Shown here: positions 43,925-49,194 of the stretch, piece by piece
How the letters are laid out: each line of letters begins with the position of its first letter
Numbering within the stretch: position 1 is the first letter of the stretch
Assembly (NCBI GenBank): GCA_964625525.1
Contig: CAZVEE010000017.1
Span: 1 to 49,194, forward strand
Reading direction: 5' to 3'
Origin: CAZVEE01 sp964625525
GTDB lineage: Bacteria > Pseudomonadota > Alphaproteobacteria > JAJFIK01
Length of the DNA stretch: 49,194 nucleotides
Notes under the pieces: model-generated
Database searches by the model: none
What the model was told of the DNA's origin: nothing
The model's input: only the letters and a program-made list of their open reading frames with translations
Program-made: the position numbers and the translations under genes

Positions 43925-45592
43925 TTAGGGGGAGTCAGCGTCAATGGCCAGAACCTCATTAATCTTGATTTTGAGGTCTGTGGGCGAAACCGGCTTGGCC
44001 AAGACGCCGTCTGCGTCCTTATCGGCGGCCAGGACGCTCCGTTCCCCTGAAATGAGAATACAGGGCAGGGAGGCTCGGATGGCTTTCGCGTTCCGCATCA
44101 CCTCGTCGCCTTTCATGCCGGGCATCGTATAGTCGGTGACGAGAACATCGATACTGTCCGGGGCGTTCCTCAGACTTTCAAGAGCGTCAAAGCCATTGGT
44201 AAACCATGTGACTGCGAAATTCATAGCCTTCATGATATCCCGCAACATGGTACCGACCAGCGTGTCGTCGTCCACCAAGAGGACCCGTGCCGTGATTGTG
44301 GGATGGTGATGGCGTGTCACGGTCGCGACCGGCTCAGAGGCAACCCTGCACGGCTCCTTGGATAACGCCATGCGCACGCGCGTCCCAACCCCGACCGCAC
44401 TTTCAATCTCTATGGGAATATTATGGTGCATGCTCAGCAATTGCAGGGATTGCATCCCCATGCCGGTGCCGCCGATGGTCGCTTTGGTGGTGAAGAACGG
44501 GTCGAAAATCCGATCCATGGTGTTGGGCGTGATCCCGTGGCCGTTATCGGAAATTTCCAAGATCCAGTCGTGGTCGCCTGCTGTAGGGCCGAGTGTCACA
44601 CGAGCGGCATCCGGGGCGAGCGGTGGCGAGGCCGTTTCGACGATGCGCAGATGCAGTTTCCCGCGCTCTGGCATGGCCTCGAAGGCGTTTTTGATGACGT
44701 TCAAAAGGCATCGCGACAGCAAGACCTCATCCGTTGCCACCGTGGCGTGAGCCGGGAAGGTCGTGATGATCCGAATGCCGACGGGCCGGATCGCTTCGAC
44801 AATCTCCAGAGTTGTTTGGGCCAAAGCCACGATGTTGACGTCTGTGGTGGACGCTGGTGCATCCTCGACAAGGGAACTCAGGGACTCAACAATCATGGCT
44901 GCTTGATGGGCCGCCTGACCGATCGCTTCGGCCCGCGCCAGATTAACGGGTTCATCCTCCAGGTCGGCCTGCATCAGCAGGGCATAGCCGGAGATGGCCG
45001 AGATCAGATTGCCAAAGTCATGGGCGATCGCCTGGCCGATGGTCTGGCGCGCCGCGCTTTGTTCTGTCTCCAACAGCCGTGTCTCCAACTCGCGGGCGCG
45101 AGCCTGGCGTTCCAGGCGTGCAGAGACATCGCGCGTGGCACAAATCAAGCTTCCATTGTCCAGGGTTGTCAGAGAGACTTCCTGAAATACGCTCTTGCCA
45201 GTTTTGGATTGTCCGACGGATTGCCCCCGCCAAGCACCATTCTTCATCAGTGTCGGTATGATTTCTTCGGTGAAGCGCTGCTGTTCGGATTCAGCATAGA
45301 GTGTGGTCCAGTGGCGTTTGAGGAGTTCGCCGGAGCCATAGCCGAACAGTGCTTCATGGGCGCTGTTCATAAAGGTGAAGAGCCCATCAGCATCAGTGAG
45401 AGCGATCCCGTCACTCGTCATCTCAATGGCGGCGACCAGATCCACATTGAGCATGGCCTGATCACGGAGCTTTTCAATGGTGCTGTAGAGTTCGGCTGCC
45501 TTGGACTCAAGCAGGCGTTCGGCTTCTTCGCGGGCCGTGCGTTCGCGCGCGAGTGATCTTTGCAACTGACTAAGTTTGGAGTCGGTTGACAC
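43925..45592 (-). CDS. PAS histidine kinase with C-terminal receiver, partner of the H-NOX sensor
   Basis: About 555 residues from the GTG at 45592, seven bases after the H-NOX stop and preceded by AGGA; the longer frame starts with TTG and overlaps the H-NOX gene. A coiled coil (about 8-42, with KLSQLQRSLARERTAREE) leads into a PAS domain (about 47-160), then a HisKA-like helix with His191 in AIAHDFGNL, the ATPase N box NVIKNAFEAMP, ISDNGHGI and GGTGMGM, and a receiver (VLLVDDD, VTDYTMPGMKGDE). The DFxN H-box is typical of kinases that act with gas or redox sensors. It should phosphorylate itself, its receiver and the NarL-type regulator of the operon. Confidence 0.9.
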   Translation of the reverse strand: MSTDSKLSQLQRSLARERTAREEAERLLESKAAELYSTIEKLRDQAMLNVDLVAAIEMTSDGIALTDADGLFTFMNSAHEALFGYGSGELLKRHWTTLYAESEQQRFTEEIIPTLMKNGAWRGQSVGQSKTGKSVFQEVSLTTLDNGSLICATRDVSARLERQARARELETRLLETEQSAARQTIGQAIAHDFGNLISAISGYALLMQADLEDEPVNLARAEAIGQAAHQAAMIVESLSSLVEDAPASTTDVNIVALAQTTLEIVEAIRPVGIRIITTFPAHATVATDEVLLSRCLLNVIKNAFEAMPERGKLHLRIVETASPPLAPDAARVTLGPTAGDHDWILEISDNGHGITPNTMDRIFDPFFTTKATIGGTGMGMQSLQLLSMHHNIPIEIESAVGVGTRVRMALSKEPCRVASEPVATVTRHHHPTITARVLLVDDDTLVGTMLRDIMKAMNFAVTWFTNGFDALESLRNAPDSIDVLVTDYTMPGMKGDEVMRNAKAIRASLPCILISGERSVLAADKDADGVLAKPVSPTDLKIKINEVLAIDADSP

Positions 45593-45599
45593 GGATTTC

Positions 45600-46157
45600 C
45601 TATGTCTGCGGCTGGACTTGGATGGTGAAAAGGGAGTGGGTGCCGTTTGCGGCAAGATCTTCGCGTGTCAGATCCGCTTGCGGTGCAATGCCATAATGCA
45701 CGAATGCCCCGCGAATTAGGCCTTCCGCCAGATCGGCGAAAGGGCGGGACGACTGGTACTCAAGGGTGAGAAGAGTATTTTCGACGCGCTTTCTCACGAT
45801 AAAGAAAGGTAGCTCTGCCTGCGGATAGAGCTTGCGCACATCACGATGAATCACCGCCTCAATTGAGGCGAGCATGTCAATACATGAGGTAAAGCTCTGC
45901 GTTAGCGTGCTGTGACTGGCGGCTAGGGCGTCAAAGAGGTGGGCTCCGAAATCGATCATAAGCACAGATACGGATGTCCCGCGCAACTGCGCGACGCGCT
46001 CCGCAATCATAATGAGATCCGTATGGGGATAGTTTCCGACGGTCGTATAAGCTCCACCCGCCGCGAGAGATGGGTGTTGCAGCGCATCGTCGAGAATATC
46101 CATGCCACAATGGGTCTCGACATAATCCATGAACTGACGAAGAACGACCCCTTTCAC
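45600..46157 (-). CDS. hnoX: H-NOX (heme-nitric oxide/oxygen-binding) sensor
   Basis: 185 residues, GTG start with ATAGGAG 6 bases upstream. The sequence has the H-NOX layout: N-terminal MKGVVLRQFMDYVETHCG, YTTVGNYPHTDL, the proximal heme-binding His104 in AVIHRDVRKLYP, and the heme-propionate motif Y134-x-S136-x-R138 in EYQSSRPFADLAEGL. H-NOX proteins bind NO (in facultative or aerobic bacteria commonly excluding oxygen) and alter a partner histidine kinase or cyclase. The distal-pocket residues that would decide NO versus oxygen cannot be assigned reliably by eye; the family and neighbour type suggest NO. Immediately followed by the kinase gene. Confidence 0.92.
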   Translation of the reverse strand: MKGVVLRQFMDYVETHCGMDILDDALQHPSLAAGGAYTTVGNYPHTDLIMIAERVAQLRGTSVSVLMIDFGAHLFDALAASHSTLTQSFTSCIDMLASIEAVIHRDVRKLYPQAELPFFIVRKRVENTLLTLEYQSSRPFADLAEGLIRGAFVHYGIAPQADLTREDLAANGTHSLFTIQVQPQT

Positions 46158-46416
46158 ACGGGACTCCTATGCGCAGTAAAGGCTGGCTCGCCGGGCGCCT
46201 GCAAGTGTGGTGACGCCGTATGAAGCGATAGTCCTAGCGCCCTGTGGTTCGGATCGGGTTAACTTGGCTGGCGCAGCATGGGCTGTTCTCCCTTTCAAGG
46301 GCCGTCCGAAGCGCTATGCGGCGATCGGGTAATAGGTGTTCACAACGGTTTTCGATTGGTCTGACCTCGTGTTTGAGGAACAATCGGGGGCAACGGATCG
46401 AGAGGGAGGACAAATC
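46158..46416. other. Divergent promoter region between the H-NOX and dehydrogenase genes
   Basis: 259 bases. On the H-NOX side TTGCAG-N18-TTTACT is a weak promoter candidate and GTCCTA (46231-46236) matches the half-site seen before the pilin-like gene. On the other side lies the AGGGAGGA ribosome site of the dehydrogenase. No gene is supported. Confidence 0.35.
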
Positions 46417-47244
46417 ATGAGCAGGTTCGAGAACAAAACCGTGTGGATCACCGGGGCGTCGTCAGGAATCGGTGAGGCGCTTGCGCATGCTTTCAGCGAT
46501 GAGGGGGCGCGGATTATTCTCTCCGGCCGCCGGATGGAGGCTTTGCAGGCCGTGCGCGATCAGCTGCGGACGGATGCTCTCATCTTGCCCTTTGACACGA
46601 CCGACTATGCGGTCTTGCCTGAGCGGGTGGAGGCGGCCTGGGCCTGGATGGGCCGGGTGGATATTCTCGTGAACAATGCGGGTGTGTCGCAGCGAAGCTT
46701 GGCGGTGGATACCGCGCCGGAGGTCTACCAGGATTTGATTGATATTGATCTCATCGCCCCGATCTGGCTGACCCAATTGCAATTGCCCAGGATGGTCGCC
46801 GCGGGCGGCGCGCATATCGTTGCAATCTGCTCCGTTGCCGGACGAATTGGTGCGCCCCTGCGCACGGCCTATTGTGCGGCCAAGCATGGCCTGATCGGCT
46901 ATATGGATGCGTTGCGGGCGGAGGTGGAGCAGCTCCATGGCATCAAGGTGACGAATGTGCTGCCGGGATCCGTGGCGACCAATGTCTCGCGCAATGCTCT
47001 GACGGCAGATGGCTCCGCCCGAGGGCGCTCTGATGCAGCCATCGACGGTGGTGATGATCCCATGGACTGCGCCCGGGCGACCCTTGACGCCGTGGCCCAT
47101 AATGTCCCCGAGTTGATTTTCGCTAAGGGGCAGGAATTGGATGCAGCGAAGCTGCGGCATGCAGACCCGGATGCATTCTTTGAGCTGATGAAGGCGCTGG
47201 GCGCCCATGTTGCTCAGCAACACAAGGCGGACACGGACCAGTGA
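46417..47244 (+). CDS. Short-chain dehydrogenase/reductase
   Basis: 275 residues from the ATG at 46417, which has GAGGGAGGA directly upstream; the longer frame from 46336 has none. Rossmann motif TGASSGIG at 12-19, NNAG at 86-89, catalytic Ser139 in ICSVAG and Tyr152/Lys156 in YCAAKHG are present. The position that is usually Asn in the catalytic tetrad reads Asp111 (IDIDLIAP instead of the common NL or NY). It resembles the DHRS7-type SDRs. Cytosolic, NAD(P)-dependent; substrate unknown. It has no close operon partner. Confidence 0.9.
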   Translation: MSRFENKTVWITGASSGIGEALAHAFSDEGARIILSGRRMEALQAVRDQLRTDALILPFDTTDYAVLPERVEAAWAWMGRVDILVNNAGVSQRSLAVDTAPEVYQDLIDIDLIAPIWLTQLQLPRMVAAGGAHIVAICSVAGRIGAPLRTAYCAAKHGLIGYMDALRAEVEQLHGIKVTNVLPGSVATNVSRNALTADGSARGRSDAAIDGGDDPMDCARATLDAVAHNVPELIFAKGQELDAAKLRHADPDAFFELMKALGAHVAQQHKADTDQ

Positions 47245-47681
47245 GTGGGGCGGGTGATCGCGACACAAGGAAGAGCCCCCTTGGTCTCTGCTGCTACCTT
47301 GTGCAGATCACCGCTTGTCCCTCCCGCCATCGCCGCGCAGTTCGAAGCCGCTCGGGCGGCAAGGCCGTTCGAGCGGCTGCGGTAAGCCGTCGCAAAACAG
47401 TAGATCTACTGAGTCACTGAAAAAATCTGGAGCGGGCGATGAGATTCGAACTCACGACCCCAACCTTGGCAAGGCACCGGAGAAAGCCTAAGCCATTGAT
47501 ATTAAAGGATCAGGATGGTGCGTAACGTTGTCAGTCGTAGCCTGACGGTGCGCAGAAATGCGGTGGCTCGTTGCCAGTTCGTTGCCGGTCGAAATCTGCT
47601 GCAAAACGGCGAAAAATAGGTAAGCTACCCTTGGGAACAAAGGTGATAGCAATCTTATAAACCTTAAAATTGGTGTCTAAA
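47245..47681. other. Intergenic and island-edge region
   Basis: No protein gene is supported. It holds a 9-base-pair stem AGCCGCTCG/CGAGCGGCT (47346-47378), the left att-like repeat (47428-47474) and, after it, a lower-GC stretch with GTTGCCAGTT/GTTGCCGGTC that continues into the island. A 63-codon minus-strand frame at 47531-47722 has no ribosome site and is not called. Confidence 0.45.
47428..47474. repeat. Left att-like repeat: copy of the tRNA-Gly 3' end
   Basis: 47 bases identical to 49141-49187, that is the T-arm, anticodon arm part and CCA end of tRNA-Gly on the minus strand. Similarity even continues outward on the left (TGAAAAAATC versus TGAAAAATCT). This is the expected scar of an element that integrated in a tRNA gene and replaced its 3' end. 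Confidence 0.85.
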
Positions 47682-47969
47682 ATGAACCTCGAGGATTTTG
47701 TTAAGCAAACACTACTTGACATAACTAATGCTGTAGCGTCCGCAAAGGAATCTGCTTAGTGCAGCATCGCACCAGGTAGCATTGAAAAGCGAAAAATCAC
47801 AACACCCCAAATGGTGGATTTCGAAATCGCCCTTACAACAAACAAAGAGGGTAGCGGAAGCATTGAAGTCTGGTCAACAGCTGAGATTGGTGGCAAAGCA
47901 AATAAAAAAATTATCAATAAAATTTCATTTTCTGTTCCCGTATATTTTAATGCTAAAGACAGTGGTTAA
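47682..47969 (+). pseudogene. Small island protein gene interrupted by in-frame TAG
   Basis: ATG at 47682 to TAA at 47967: 95 sense-length codons with one in-frame TAG at 47757-47759 (codon 26). The N-terminal part begins MNLEDFVKQTLLDITNAVASA, the C-terminal part reads MVDFEIALTT and later KISFSVPVYF. This two-part layout (LxxFVxxTLxxI...V, then V-x-FEIALT and SVPV) is what I recall for a family of small conflict-island proteins (Trypco2-like), not checked by search. The second part could be made separately from the ATG at 47811. The 90-codon frame at 47782 is an off-frame shadow. Confidence 0.5.
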
Positions 47970-48050
47970 GAGCGAGCCACTTAGGACGTCGCACTGTCTC
48001 TTGGGGAATGAAATTCGGGGGGAAAGCATGCCTATTGCTTGCCCATCCGG

Positions 48051-48452
48051 CTAAGCCACTGCCTCAATACCCTTCTTCTCGATAATCGTCAGCAGTCGGA
48101 GCGCAGGGCCGCCGGGTTTTTTCACGCCGCGCTCCCAGTCGGACACGAGATTTTTCGACACATTGAGATACCGCGCGAAGACGCCTTGCGACAGATGCTC
48201 GCGTGCCCGTAAGGCACGGATCTCGCCGGGAGCAAAGACCCGCGCGGGCTCCAGGCATATCTCGTCGAAATCACGCATGGTGCGCTTGTCGATGGCCCCG
48301 ATCTCATGGAGTGCCGCCATTGTTTCGTGCATTGCGGCAAACTCTTCATCCTTGGCCAATCGGACGCCTTTTGAGGGTTTTTTGCGCACTTTGGTTGCTA
48401 CCGAAGGCTCCACTTGGCGGTGATCGGACTCAGTCTTTGCTTTATCTTCCAT
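48051..48452 (-). CDS. HigA/NadS-like antitoxin with helix-turn-helix
   Basis: 133 residues from the ATG at 48452, preceded by AGGAG; a longer frame reaches 48539. The N-terminal half is charged (KVRKKPSKGVRLAKDEEF), the C-terminal half an XRE-type HTH: LRAREHLSQGVFARYLNVSKNLVSDWERGVKKPGGPALRLL. This COG2944-like layout, with the DNA-binding domain at the C-terminus, is typical of antitoxins whose toxin is of the HigB/RelE type and is encoded upstream, as here. It probably neutralises the toxin through the N-terminal part and represses the shared promoter. Confidence 0.85.
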   Translation of the reverse strand: MEDKAKTESDHRQVEPSVATKVRKKPSKGVRLAKDEEFAAMHETMAALHEIGAIDKRTMRDFDEICLEPARVFAPGEIRALRAREHLSQGVFARYLNVSKNLVSDWERGVKKPGGPALRLLTIIEKKGIEAVA

Positions 48453-48542
48453 ACGATCGCTCCTGAGGTCCGTGCTTAGAAAGCTCCGGAGTATAAGCAT
48501 CAATAAGGCTGCAGCACCCTTGCTGTCATAACAGCACACAAA

Positions 48543-48914
48543 CTAATCAGCGGTGATTTCCCACAGTTGTCCCTGCTCCGAAAGCATATCTATCTGCTTA
48601 TCTGTCAAAGCCAGCAATAACTCGGCTTCACGGCGATAGCCTGCCAGTTTGTCAGCTTCGATATTGGCCCTTTTGCTCTTGGCAAAGCCATAGACAAACA
48701 CCGCGCGGTCGCCTTGCCGAAACAAAATGATGGTCCGATAGCCTTTGGACTTGCCTTCCCCTGGCCGTGCCACACGCTGCTTCAGCACGCCGCCGCCAAG
48801 ATCAGCGTCAATCAAACCCTTCGCGGCTCGTTCAATCGCGTCCGCCAATTCCGCATCCGCGATCCCCTCCTTGCGGGAGAAGCGCTCAAACCATGCGTTC
48901 TTGAAGATCCTCAC
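48543..48914 (-). CDS. RelE/HigB-type toxin
   Basis: 123 residues, GTG start; the in-frame ATG at 48922 ends after three codons, so GTG is right. The sequence starts MRIFKNAWFERFSRKEGI and carries the LKQRVARPGEGKSKGYRTIILFRQGDRAVFVYGFAKSKRANI core of the PF06296-type RelE family: basic core with Arg/Lys and a YGFxKs segment. Such toxins cleave mRNA at the ribosome. Toxin precedes antitoxin (higBA-like order), 90 bases apart; a palindrome in the promoter spacer suggests autoregulation. Confidence 0.85.
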   Translation of the reverse strand: MRIFKNAWFERFSRKEGIADAELADAIERAAKGLIDADLGGGVLKQRVARPGEGKSKGYRTIILFRQGDRAVFVYGFAKSKRANIEADKLAGYRREAELLLALTDKQIDMLSEQGQLWEITAD

Positions 48915-48929
48915 CGGATCATGCCCTCT

Positions 48930-48958
48930 TATATGTCACACAAAGTGTGACTTTTCAA
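48930..48958 (-). promoter_or_regulatory. Promoter and palindromic operator of the toxin-antitoxin pair
   Basis: On the minus strand TTGAAA (48953-48958) and CATATA (48930-48935) are 17 bases apart. The spacer is filled by the perfect inverted repeat GTCACAC-AAA-GTGTGAC (48935-48951), which the antitoxin could bind to shut off transcription. Confidence 0.6.
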
Positions 48959-49140
48959 TGAGTCGGCAAAGCAATGAAAGCCCACAACCCGCCTAAGGTC
49001 GTGGCTGCCCGGCCAAGATGCTGAAATCATTGAGAATAAGACGCCGCCAATCGCAAACTGGCAACGTGATCGCGCCAAACACGCTGCCAGAGGCACTGTG
49101 TAAGGTTGCGGTCTATGTATGCTAAACCATTGAAAAATCT

Positions 49141-49194
49141 TGGAGCGGGCGATGAGATTCGAACTCACGACCCCAACCTTGGCAAGGTTGTGCT
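49141..49194 (-). tRNA. tRNA-Gly (anticodon GCC), 3' part
   Basis: The minus strand at the window edge reads the 3' part of a tRNA: anticodon stem-loop CUUGCCAAG, variable region, T-arm GUUCGAAUC and acceptor 3' strand ending in an encoded CCA. The 5' part is beyond 49194. The first 47 bases (49141-49187) repeat at 47428-47474, marking this gene as an integration target. Confidence 0.93.

Larger units (their letters stand above)
47428..49187. mobile_element. Small tRNA-Gly-associated genomic island remnant
   Basis: About 1.76 kb between exact 47-base repeats of the tRNA-Gly 3' end. It is lower in GC than its surroundings, and carries an interrupted small gene and a toxin-antitoxin pair. No integrase, transposase or plasmid gene is visible, so it is a decayed or trimmed integrative element, or a satellite moved by another integrase. 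Confidence 0.7.

Noticed and set aside
47531..47722. 63-codon minus-strand frame in the island; possible integrase tail
   Set aside because: No tyrosine-recombinase residues (Arg-His-Arg-Tyr) can be found, and it has no ribosome site.
20843..47759. General reassignment of TAG to an amino acid
   Set aside because: TAG ends clearly complete genes (45600-45602 and 35630-35632), so it functions as a stop here.
47782..48054. 90-codon plus-strand frame in the island
   Set aside because: It overlaps the TAG-interrupted frame in another phase; the latter has family-like motifs while this one has none.

Overview
The window is GC-rich, densely coding DNA from an alphaproteobacterium. The evidence is a 180-kDa-class NAD-glutamate dehydrogenase of the kind studied in Caulobacter, several hybrid histidine kinases, an OmpA-type outer-membrane protein, an N-acetylglutaminylglutamine amide (NAGGN) osmolyte cluster and overall codon use. 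A marine, Caulobacter/Maricaulis/Hyphomonas-like organism fits, but I cannot fix the genus from sequence alone.

Layout. 1-8 kb: the 3' end of purH, an alpha/beta hydrolase, a UMF1-type MFS transporter translationally coupled to the large glutamate dehydrogenase. 8-21 kb: a membrane protein, a DEDDh exonuclease overlapping an endonuclease/exonuclease/phosphatase-fold hydrolase, two hybrid histidine kinases flanking an M3 lipoprotein peptidase, an aldo/keto reductase, a cytochrome P450 with an aldose-1-epimerase-like gene 4 bases behind it, and a small membrane protein gene broken by an in-frame TAG. 21-26 kb: a solitary dynamin-like GTPase, an OmpA-family porin-like protein and a membrane protein. 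26-33.6 kb: a minus-strand run TPR protein > aspartyl/asparaginyl hydroxylase > asnO > ngg > M42 hydrolase; the last three are the NAGGN trio and have their own strong promoter. 33.7-38.6 kb: a membrane-bound hybrid kinase, a TetR regulator with a divergent membrane protein and palindromic operators, and a membrane-anchored FMN/3Fe-4S glutamate-synthase-like protein.

38.7-46.2 kb is the most interesting part: six minus-strand genes in series, H-NOX heme gas sensor > PAS histidine kinase with C-terminal receiver > DUF4402 pilin-like protein > PapD-like chaperone > unusual usher-like outer-membrane protein > NarL-type response regulator (ATGA overlap with the usher-like gene). Tandem 17-base imperfect palindromes precede the DUF4402 gene and stem-loops lie at the pilin/chaperone and chaperone/usher junctions. 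The simplest reading is a surface-fibre system controlled by nitric oxide (or another heme ligand), with sensor, kinase, regulator and structure in one locus.

46.4-49.2 kb: a short-chain dehydrogenase, then a small AT-richer island bounded by an exact 47-base repeat of the 3' end of tRNA-Gly(GCC). The island carries a TAG-interrupted small gene and a HigB/RelE-type toxin with a NadS/HigA-like antitoxin, but no recognisable integrase. The window ends inside the tRNA-Gly gene.
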